Shown here: positions 36,900 to 46,389 of the stretch, one piece after another
How positions within the stretch are numbered: the stretch's first letter is position 1
How the letters are laid out: each line of letters begins with the position of its first letter
NCBI GenBank assembly: GCA_039720395.1
Contig: CM077833.1
Location: forward strand, 14,631,133 to 14,695,132
Direction of reading: 5' to 3'
DNA: 64,000 nucleotides
Source: Liquidambar formosana
Lineage: Eukaryota; Streptophyta; Magnoliopsida; Saxifragales; Altingiaceae
Position numbers and translations under genes: made by a program
The notes under the pieces: model-generated
Told to the model about the DNA's origin: nothing
Databases searched by the model: none
Seen by the model: the letters and a program-made list of their open reading frames with translations, nothing else

Positions 36900-39800
36900 T
36901 ATAGATATAGCACAGAAGCCCTAATACATGGCAAACATCTTCTTTTGTAAGCAATCCCATATCTTCAGCACTGAGGTGATTTCTGTTTGAATGTGTACCA
37001 TTGATGAAGTACTTACGTGGTCATTTTTATCCACCTTGAGTTTGTGTCGGGATGGAGCATAAAGAAGATGTACAGAGGTATACTTTTCGGGGTTTTGCAG
37101 GCCTTTTGGAAATGTTCTTTTTTGGGTAGATGTATAGGGAGGTACACGTGTTGATCACCTTCTTTTGATGGGGTTTATAGTGGGGTTGGGTTGATGTTGT
37201 AGGCTTAAGGCTGCCTTGGTTTTGCTTCATCGGACTCCTATTAAAAAAAATGTAGGCCTAAGCCTGCCTTTGTCTGATTGTATTCTCCTATATTTTTAAT
37301 ACAAATCATTTTGCTTCCTATCCAAAATGTGTACTATTGACGAAGTAGCATCCATAACCTATGAAAGCACAAAGCACTAGTATGAAGAAAAAAACAAAAA
37401 AATAAAAAAGAACAGAAATATTAATGAAGGCCATAAATGTGTTTCAAGGATGACAAAAACTAGTAGAAAGAATAGGAAAAGACACTATCATTATATTTAT
37501 GTTAAACTAAAAAATGATTTTAATAAAACTAAAGTTTTACATTATATTATTTAGCTCTCCGCATTTAATTTCAATACTATTTCCAACACCGCCTCCACTG
37601 CAATGCCACCTATCACTAATACCTCTGTACCACTGCTGCTACAGAAGCAGCAGCAGTACCAAGGCACCACTGCTGACATCGCCCAAGCCTCTGAAACAAC
37701 ACATCCACCTGCCCCACTATCCCCACTATATCACACCATCATTGCCACCCAACCATCACATTGTCAACATGCACCAGAACCACCAAAGCTGGACTGCTAC
37801 CCCCTCAACAACCACCTCTTCCTCCCATCACCACCTATGCATTCTGCTTGTGCAAATACATGACGTGTGTTTACGATTGAAACCAAAACCAACAAAAAAG
37901 CATCAAGAGCAAGCATATATTCAACTATGAATTGACATTAAAAAGAATTGGGTGAAGGATAAGTATACACACAGGAAGCGCAACTTTGACAGCTTGCCCA
38001 ATGAGTCTGGAATGGGACCAGTAAAACTGTTCAAGTAAAGATCCAAGCTCACCAAGCTAGTCAAATTCCCAAGGTCACTAGGAACTGGTCCACTTATGTT
38101 ATTACTGTAGAGTTCCCTGTCAAAAACAAATTGATTTAAGGACTAGTAAATTTGTTTCATATAATTATCCAAAAAAAAGAAATTAAAAAAAAAATTGGTC
38201 TCATACATCAAGTAGAGTAAAAATAACTAGACTAGCAACAAGAAAAATTTGCAAGAATAAATATCATGTCCCTCAAGCCTCCATCCAAAATTTGGAATTT
38301 AAGCATGTCCCTCAAGGCCATTCAAGGGGGACTACACCAGCACTAGAGAAAAGTAGAAAACTCCATGCAATTCACAGGTGTTTAGAAATATTTTTTTGAA
38401 CCAAACACTTTATTGTTGGGATTGGGCCTGGTGCAAAACATTGCAGACTGTATTTTCTGATTTTCCAAACAGTCCCTTAGAATTGCATCTAAAGGGCTAA
38501 ATAATAAAGGATAAACATATTAAAATGTGAATATCATTAAGCTCTGAAATTAAACTTCATGCCAGCATATCTTGAACCAGCTAAGGTTCATTTTTCTCAA
38601 TATTTAATATATCTGTAACCACAATGACCTCTTTTTTATTGGGAAATGGAGTGGGGTGAGGGGGTAAAACTTTATTGCAATAAAAACATGTCACGGGCTG
38701 ATGCTGCAACCAACTGATACCTTCAAGTAAACCCAGAGGCAACCATAACCTCAAGCCAGAGAAGCCATGTTTAACACCCTACCACACTACCATTGTGTTT
38801 TCGGCTCTCCACATGGAGGCATAATTTTATCTGTCACACTAAAATATGGTGATTCCATCTAGAGCTGACAAAATCAGTCCCAACACGGCCTAAAATAAAC
38901 AAGTATTGATTAAGCATTCTGTTAAATGGGCCAATTTCAGGTAAACAAACCCAACCAATTAAGAATCGATTTTGCTCAGGTTCCCCTTTGGCCTTGCCAC
39001 CTGATCAATAATTTCTATTTATTCTTTTATATAAATTTTAAATTTTTAAAAATTTTTAAATTCTTTATTTTATTTTATTATCATTTATCATCATATAAAC
39101 CAACTTGTAAGCTGGATTCTGGCTGGCCCCCTATTAAAAGGATCAGCCCCAAATTGAAAAAAATTTCAAAGATAAAGAGTAAAGTCCACCTAACTTAACT
39201 AGCTCAAACCTAGTCAATTGCCAACCTAACTTAATCCAAATCGATGACAACTTGCATCACAGGTTAGTTATAAGCCCATATTTTAGTTGTGTTGGTTATT
39301 GATAAATTGAGTCATAGACCACAGCTTCAAAGATGAGGCGTCTCCGGTGTCTTGCATGGGCTTGGGATCTACCTATTAGGGGTTCCTTGTATAAAAAATA
39401 AAATAAATTAAGCGGGGGAAAATTATAGTTTGACCCCTTGAAATTTGATCGAGGATCACCTTTTTTTTTTTTTTTCTTATGAAGTTGATCGAGAATCACT
39501 TTACACCCCTCATCTTTAAATCGGACAAATTGCTACCTATAGTTTCGAAAATTTTCACTTCTCACCTCTCTGTCAATCAGCTGTGAGAATTAAACGGAAA
39601 AAGACCATGTGCATTGCACGTAACTTTACTTGTTTACCTGAAAATAACCTTACCCTTGTGCCTGGGCTCATTCTCTCTCTCAACATCATCATCTATCATC
39701 TATCATCATCATCATTCCCTTCTTCTGCCACCATCAGAGAACCAACTCTAATCTCCTTTCCACTAAAGCCGAATCTCAATCTGCGCCCTCCTTCACCCTC

Positions 39801-40808
39801 CATCTGAGTTCCAACTTTGGGACACAAAGGGCCCATAAAATTGTCTTGCTTAGGATCTTACAAGGATAGTGGTTCGTGGGACATGACTATTTGTGTCTGG
39901 GACCATTCTTTGTTGAAGTGCGTTAAGGGCATAACGACTGGGTTTAGAGCCTCGACCCTAATTGATGTGAGAAAGCTGTTGAGGACACTCCTCAAAGAAG
40001 AATGTTTCCTCCAGACCACAAACATTAAGGGGGGTCGTAGTGATCAGTGCTCATTTTCAGCCAAGAAGAATCCAATTAATGTGTTAGGAATGGTGTCTGG
40101 CACAATAGGCGTGGGGTAAGTTGCAAGCTGAAGGCATGATAGAGAATCTCAGCAACCATATCTGCTTCTAGGTTGTAGTACCCTCCAAATCTTTGAGTAG
40201 TTATGGAACAAAAGTATACTGTATTGACTGCGCTCTCCCCCCCCCCCCCCCCCCCAAAACATCATCTGCGCTCTTCCCCCCCCCCCCCCCCCCAAAACAT
40301 CATCTTCAATTAGTTTCATTATAATTTATTGGACCAAAATAATCATAATCTTATACACACACACGCAAAATAGTTATTTATTTATTTGGGTTGTAATTTC
40401 AATATCTCCCGACTAAAATCGTCATTTTATGAATTCCGTTAATGGTGTAGTCCAAAATACATTTTTGAAACTTCGGGGGGCAATTTGTCTGATTTTAAAT
40501 ATGAGGGGTGAAAAGTGATTCTCACTCATAGTTCAGGTGGTTAATTCGTAATTTTCCAAAAAAAAAAAAAAGAAAAAAAGAGGAGGCATCTTGGCACATG
40601 ATATTTGCAAATGCCTAGTAAACACGGCTTGTATCATATATATGCACATATATATATAAAGTCCCGGTCAGGTAAGGGAGTGTTGATATTAGTTATATCA
40701 ACACCATGAATTGGGGATTGTACCCCCTACATTGGCCTTATGTATCCCAATAAGGCCATAACCCACCAATGCATAGAGTACAACCCCCAATACGGGTGTT
40801 GATGTAAG

Positions 40809-40844
<36 letters not shown>

Positions 40845-43800
40845 GGCTGTTCAAGTACAGGATATCCCAGACTATCCCACATGATCACGGCCGTCCGTGG
40901 ATGACACTCGTATTCAATCTATTAAAAGGCAGCCCCTGTACACATGAGGTATACAAAATAAAACAACAAAAAGCTACCACATAAATGAATTAAAAAAAGT
41001 GGCAAAGGATTTTCTATTTCCAAAACATACCAATCCTTTAGAAACAAAAAGATGCCTAATGAGAATTGACTCATTTCAACCCCCTCAAGTATTTTACTTC
41101 TTCCTTTCCTTCCAAATATTCCTAGAAAATAACATGAGGCACCATCCACTGAACCAATAAAGAGTTATTGACAATTGAAATTAATTGATAAAAGACCTCA
41201 TCATAAACAATTCCAACATGCTGATCAAAAACAATTTCAACATCTTTGCTCCACGATTTATAAGTGAAGGCACCCATTTTCTACTAGATGACTTGACTAA
41301 GTGTCACCCAATTGTGCATGCTACCCAGTGATCGATGACAATACAAAATCTCTACTCACCTATGCAATTGGCAGTATTTGACAATCTACTTTGTCCTAAT
41401 CCTGGAAGCTAATAATGGGAACAAACACAAAGCATGTTGGGGGAGTGCCTTGTCAGGATGTACAAAGGTTTGATATGTATGTGAAGAGTTCAAAACAATA
41501 CAATATAATATTATAATAAAAGATAAACATACATACATTTGCGCATATTACTATAATAATAGAGAAGAAATGAAATTTTGCAGTACAATAATTTTTTGCT
41601 GGTAAATATGTAATAAAAATTATTAATAAAGAGGAATAGTTGCACAATAGATCTTTTCTTTAGCAATAAAGCAGTTAATAATCAAAATTTTTAATTTAAA
41701 AAAAAAGAAGCTAAATTGTGCAGTGAGAATGCAAATTGGTTTTAAAACTATCTCAAAAATTATAATAAGAGAAAATATTTGAGGTTCTTTAGAAAGTAAA
41801 CTTTATCTTGAGTTAGTTCAAAAATCTGCCTTGTTAGAAACTTAGAATCTAACTTCTATCGCAAAAGAACCATAAATCTTACAAAAAAGATTCGAACAGC
41901 TAATGTCCTTATTTTTAAGCAAATCAAACAATTCCAGCCAATATACCCTATTTTCAAATAATTGTATAATGCCACCCCAAACCACTCAAATCTTTTTCGT
42001 AAATAATTTCCAACAAATTAGGATGATCACTGGTAAAACAAGTTATAATCTCACCAGGCTGGTCAGAATCCAACAAGATAGCCTCATGGGATTGTTGGCC
42101 GCAGGCTGCCAGCTGGTGACAAGCCCTATGGACCTGAACAACTTGCAGCTAGTCATGCGGTTAGATCGTCAACTGCTGGAGAGATGGGGCCAGTAAATAG
42201 CCAACTGCCTGCTGCCATTTTGTTTTTTTTTATGCACAGAGTACTTTATCCTCTAGTGTGTTCCAAAGATTCCAGAAACAATGACAAAACTTTTCCAAAT
42301 TATTTTGAAGTCAACTGGAATTTCCTCTTTTTATAACCATTGGAATTCAATACTTATTTTCGGGCTATTAATCCATCCAACTGACTCTAGCCAATGGAAT
42401 ACTCCAATGCTAAAAGGGAGAACTTTTCAAGACCTCATCAAATTTCCTCCCTTCACAATATCACTTTATAAGTTTCAGGTTTTCTGTAATGTTTCCTTCT
42501 TTTGTTCCCATTTCTCCCAAACGAAGTGATTATCAAATTCGACATCTTTCATTCAGGCATGGAAGAATACCAGGTAAACAGAGTTATGGAGTAAAGAGTG
42601 ACACTGATATTGTTGCAGTATAGAAGTGAAGAGGGAGAGAAACGAAGACCCAGATCGAAAATGTCCTTTCCCATTCTATTGGCCCAAAAGTAACTGTGAT
42701 CTTAGATTCCACCTTTTTCATCCTGATAAGTGAAACCATGATGCCATGTTATGAAAAATCATCCTTATGCAGAAGTTCCTACGGTATGAAATAGATAACG
42801 CCAACCATTAACATTTTATGTGAAAATTAACTAATATAAGTAGCTCTTGACCACATTTGACCGTTCATCACATCATTATAACTTAGTGAACTCATATGAA
42901 GAAGGAAAACACAATGCAAGTGACCACACAACCAAGATTTGATAAAAATAAATCATGACATCAAATAAATTAACAATGAGGAAGGAAAATTGCAGTGCCA
43001 ATGTGACTAGAATAATCCTGTAAGAACAACAAAAGAAAACATGACCAAATTTAGTGGCAAAGAAGCATGACTTACAAGTACTGCAAATTCTTAAGCAGCC
43101 CAAGTTGTGGGACCAGTTGACCAGATAGAGCTGCATTCCCAAGATCTCTGAGAAAATGCATGGGAAAGGAACATCATTAGATGTGCCCTTTGCAAGTCGA
43201 GTGGTAAACCAGTTTCGAAATGTTACTTCATAAGGAAGTAAATAAAAGACATCTATAGGATGAGCTGCTTACACTCTTATAACACTATTATCATTGTTGC
43301 ATGTAACATGAAACCATGTACAGGGATTAACAAGTGTAGGATCCCAACTCTGTAGGACACCGTTCGGATCTTCCAGGTTGGTCCTTAGGTTATGCAATGC
43401 ATCACCTGAGTCAAGATGAAAGCAAAAACAATTCTGTTAATAGTAGATAACAATGCTGCAGCTGCCGCTGCCACCGCTGCCGCTGCTGATGATGATCATC
43501 GTAATAATATGCTTGTAAATGCATATTATGCCTGGACTAGGCAGTAAATTTCCACAAACAGCAGTAAATCTGATAAGCAGATGAGACTAAGGTACAAATA
43601 TAGCACAGTTATGAAGGATGCTTGTAATATCAACCTTTTGCTTCAATTCTTCTAAGGGGCTGCGTGCTTTGCTCACAGATGATACAGCTAAAGTTGCTTT
43701 TGAGTTTACTAGTATCCTCAGAACCAAAATATAAATTTATAGCACAGTTGCCAGAAGTGATATAACGTGGTTACTTGGAACAGACCCAACTTAGAAGAGT

Positions 43801-44621
43801 TATTTTCCTTAATTGGATACATCATTGGCAATGCACAATGATAACTAATGAATTAAAATTTTGAGGCACAGTCAGATTCATATTAAGGTCTGACTCATTT
43901 TAAAAGCAAACAAGAGAAGGCCCAAAGAAAATGTAGGTTGAGGTGATGAGAAAAGACATGATGGCCTATGACATAGCAGGATATGGCCCTAAACAACCAA
44001 AAAAAAAAAAAAAAAAATGAAAGGAGTAGCAGGAAAGGATTCGAATATCACCTTGAGAAATCAAATTTAAAGCTTTTTTTTTATATATATTACTTATGTA
44101 CTATTATTACTGCAATCCATATAATTGTATTGAGATCATCTGTTAAGGGTGTTAAGTAAGAAGCATTGTCTTTAGGGAAAATGTTCACATGAGCTAAATG
44201 CCCCTCCACATCATGAAGTGTACAGCTTTAACACAAAATCTAAAAAAAAATCTATTAAACAAAGAGAAACATACCTAACTATCTTAAGAAATTTACAATT
44301 CTCAATCATCCCACCAATACAAAATAATTATTAAAAAAAAAAAGGATAGAAAAATTCAATAGTAATCACCAAAATAAATAAATAAATAAAGGTGGGAACA
44401 ATTTAATTTGATCCCAAAAATAAAATCAAGCAACCAATTATATTACCTAAAAATACCCATTTCTTCAAAACAATACATACATACATATATATTGCAGAAG
44501 CAAAGATCAGAGTCTTCAAGCAAGAGATAAATTCACCTTCCATGTTAGCAGATATCAACCTCAATGGATGAACCAGCAGGACCAACCAGAGGAGTACTGA
44601 AGCCACCACCTCTCGCTCCAT
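30636..44621 (-). CDS. SERK1: SERK-type leucine-rich repeat receptor kinase, eleven exons, 624 aa
   Basis: Exons in order of translation: 44621-44537, 43405-43273, 43147-43076, 38116-37973, 34300-34229, 34044-33973, 33887-33775, 33230-33099, 32989-32648, 32332-31938, 30950-30636. All sites are GT-AG and the sum is 1875 nt. Exons 2-5 (133, 72, 144, 72 nt) have the typical SERK sizes. Signal peptide 1-26, leucine zipper and N-cap ([17 protein letters not shown]), five LRRs about 70-192, Ser-Pro-Pro segment ([17 protein letters not shown]) about 212-228, membrane helix about 237-262, kinase about 300-585. The glycine loop GRGGFG starts at 308, the ATP lysine is K329, HRD aspartate is D428 and DFG is D446; the C-terminus SGPR is typical. 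SERKs are plasma-membrane co-receptors for brassinosteroid, peptide and immune receptors. It is closest in form to SERK1/2, but the exact orthologue is not settled. Introns 3 (4.96 kb) and 4 (3.67 kb) are unusually long. Confidence 0.96.
31366..31610. repeat. Foldback-like repeat in SERK intron 10
   Basis: GGGCTGCTGAGAAACC at 31377 and the inverse word TAGCAACCAAAACAAGC near 31590 face each other, with an A run of about 30 after the left one. The end words resemble the foldbacks at 20551-20930. Confidence 0.4.
34130..34189. repeat. (TG)n(AG)n compound microsatellite in SERK intron 5
   Basis: About 15 bases of TG repeat are followed by about 45 bases of AG repeat, within the 184-bp intron between exons 5 and 6. 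Confidence 0.95.
34697..36153. mobile_element. Non-autonomous hAT transposon in SERK intron 4
   Basis: A 1457-bp element bounded by an 8-bp direct duplication TTTAAAAT (34689-34696 and 36154-36161). Its inverted ends read CATGGTTCAAAGTCTCGG (left) and CAGGGTTCGAAGTCTCGG (right, inverted). An 8-bp duplication and short TIRs fit the hAT superfamily. The subterminal regions are rich in GTCTCG/CGAGAC words. There is no transposase, and short frames inside are not convincing. It lies wholly in intron 4, so it should be removed by splicing. Confidence 0.85.
35035..35390. repeat. About 180-bp tandem duplication inside the hAT element
   Basis: Two diverged copies, about 35035-35214 and 35215-35390, share words such as AACCACTCAC, TTCATGCAT/TCATGCATT and GAAAATTCGAAATTA in the same order. 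Confidence 0.65.
37566..37863. other. G-poor, ACC-rich patch in SERK intron 4
   Basis: About 300 bases in which the + strand is rich in CAC/ACC/TCA and poor in G, with one CAG run (about 37636-37656). A proline/threonine/histidine-rich frame crosses it but resembles nothing I recognise. It lies just before exon 4 in genomic order and within intron 4. It may be a decayed repeat or an old captured coding segment. Confidence 0.4.
39311..39623 (-). repeat. Dispersed repeat, inverted partner of 28390-28662
   Basis: The reverse complement of 28390-28662, with an extra T-rich piece of about 40 bp near 39460-39500. Its inner part forms the left terminus of the Mutator-like element starting at about 39414. 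About 100 bp lie outside that terminus yet are still shared. Confidence 0.8.
39817..40119 (+). pseudogene. WD40-repeat gene fragment inside the Mutator-like element
   Basis: A frame of about 100 codons without a proper ATG. Residues about 17-38 read [20 protein letters not shown], which matches the second half of a WD40 beta-propeller blade (SGSxDxTIxVWD). The rest of the frame is not recognised. It looks like part of a host exon picked up by the transposon. The parent gene is not in the window. Confidence 0.5.
40236..40298. repeat. Tandem pair of long poly-C runs
   Basis: A unit of about 40 bp (TGCGCTCT, then 18-20 C, then AAAACATCAT) occurs twice in a row inside the Mutator-like element. 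Such long C runs are rare in plant DNA. Confidence 0.85.
40680..40816. mobile_element. MITE with a palindrome at each end, copy 2
   Basis: The same family as 29806-29936. The left palindrome GTGTTGATATTAGTTATATC plus AACAC is complete. The right one (GTGTTGATGTAAGTTATAT) runs into a (TA)n tract at about 40813-40842. It lies in SERK intron 3. Confidence 0.65.
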
Positions 44622-45240
44622 TACTTCCACCGCACCTCTGTCTCTTGCACTACTTCATCCAAATCTTCTCAGATCCACATATAAATATAATATATATATA
44701 TATATATATATCACTCCAATACTATGGCAAAAAAAAAAAAAAAACCACCCTAAGTTCCAAAACCCTAGTTCACAAAACTCGCGAACAACTCAAAGGAGCC
44801 TCCACCATTTTTGTCGAGAAAAACATCAACAGAATCGGAATTAAAAGCAGATCTCTCGTGCCAGAAGCGAACAGAGTACGAAAAAGGGTGTAAGAAACTA
44901 CAAAAATTCTGACATTTTTCGAGTAGTATATGAACCTTTTCCACTTTCCTTTTCTGAAACTTTCCTTTGCTTTCTCTTCCCTTTTTCTCTCTCTCTCTCT
45001 ATATGCACTCTCTTTAGCTCTGCGTACATTTGAGTGTGAGGTTTATCTGTGGCGTGAAGTGGGTACAGATGCCCGAACGGGGGCTGACCGCTGCCCGTTC
45101 GCAGTCAAAACGCCTTCGCGCTATATTGTGGAAAGTGACGTGACCGGGTGTGACCCCGTTTTCGTCGAGGCCGAGTCCCACCTATGTATCCTTGTTACCA
45201 TATTTCGAACGTGGTATTAGCTTAATGGAAAATAGTTTTT
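44622..45240 (-). promoter_or_regulatory. 5' leader and proximal promoter of SERK
   Basis: The 620 bases between the SERK start codon and the Tat element. They include a (TA)n run (about 44690-44712) and a CT-rich run near 44983-45003, which is GA-rich on the SERK strand. The transcription start cannot be fixed. The ancestral promoter beyond this point has been moved 12.5 kb away, to 57784 onward. Confidence 0.5.
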
Positions 45241-45245
45241 GACCC

Positions 45246-45889
45246 TGTTTCCTCCAAAATTTCAATTATGGGGATTGGGTTGCGCAAGCGTGCCAGCCAC
45301 TAAACAGCGACGAATTACGGGTTCTACCTTATCTTGAATGAACTCAAGGACTTTTCTGTGACAAGTAATTTGGGAACACAAAATAATAACAGAAACTAAA
45401 AAGAAATGCTTACCACGGAGGAAGCCATTTTCATTGATCAATTTCTGGAATTACAATGATAGACAAAGGGGTGCACACGTCTTTGATCAGAAAAGAGCAC
45501 ACGTTTCTGGGTTTTAAGTCCTAAAATTCTAAAAAAAAGTGAAAAAGATAAAGTTCCTGAGAACTGGTTTGTTGATTTATGTTGGAGAGGCTTCTTCAAA
45601 TGGCTGCTTACCCTTTTATATGCTTCATTAGTAACCGCTCCTTAAACTTCGTCCAGTAACCGTCTCCACGATTTTCTTATAACCGCCATGCTCCGTGATT
45701 TCCCACGATCTCATTTCAAAGATCATTTCCACCACGTGGCTGATTTTCCCTCAAATTATACTTCGATCTTACTTGGCCGATTCAAAGCTTCTAACATGCC
45801 ATGTTTAGTAGCAGTTGAGTGACTCGTCCACTCATAATTCTTGACCGAATTTCCGGGAGATCATTAGGCCGATTTTTAGGGAGTAAACA
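45246..45889 (-). repeat. 3' LTR of the Tat element
   Basis: A direct repeat of 57135-57778. It begins TGTTTCCTCC and ends GGGAGTAAACA. It is the end nearest SERK, with its border about 625 bases upstream of the SERK ATG. Read on the + strand it also lies directly upstream of the antisense gene. Confidence 0.94.
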
Positions 45890-45901
45890 TTGCCCCCCAC
45901 A
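45890..45901 (-). other. Polypurine tract of the Tat element
   Basis: The - strand reads TGTGGGGGGCAA next to the 3' LTR. Confidence 0.8.
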
Positions 45902-46389
45902 TTTTACTGAATTTGTTTAGTAAAATGTTCCTGAATGAGAATCGGCCTATCTCAATACTCTGCGCATCTTAATCTAATGCCCCCTCTCTCTTTTTTTTTT
46001 TTTTTTTGTTACACGTGTCGTCACCCCAACCTACCGCAGATTAAACCACGTGTCACCCTATTATAGGCTGCTGTAGTGACGGCAACGGATCATTAATGAT
46101 AGCGCCGTATCCTTTCAAGTTCTCGAAGGAATCATACCCTATCAGGTGTCTTTTCATATTTTCTTCTTAGGCGCCAAAACCTTCATTAGGTTTCGTATCA
46201 GACACTCTTCTTCTTCCATTCTCGAAGAACAAAACTTGCTAGGGTTTCTACAGCTTCCGGCAACGTCTTCGCTCTCCCTGCTCCTTCTTCCCGTTGCTTC
46301 GATTACCAGCGTCAAGGTCACCAGCGTTCAAGCCTTCTTCCTACCGGTTCATTTCTGCCATCTTTTACTCCTTCACTCTACTTTCTGAA

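Larger units (their letters stand above)
39414..40557. mobile_element. Mutator-like element with captured sequence (Pack-MULE candidate) in SERK intron 3
   Basis: About 1.14 kb with long imperfect inverted ends. The left end reads GGAAAATTATAGTTTGACCC and continues with TTACACCCCTCATC and GGACAAATTGC. The right end, inverted, reads GGAAAATTACGAATTAACC, then TCACTTTTCACCCCTCATA, then CAGACAAATTGCCCC. Ends over 100 bp long fit the Mutator superfamily. No 9-bp target duplication was found, and an A run abuts the right end. The interior contains a WD40-like fragment (about 39865-39933) and no transposase. Confidence 0.65.

Noticed and set aside
37514..37930. Proline/histidine-rich frame in SERK intron 4
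   Set aside because: No ATG context, family similarity or splice support; composition explains it.
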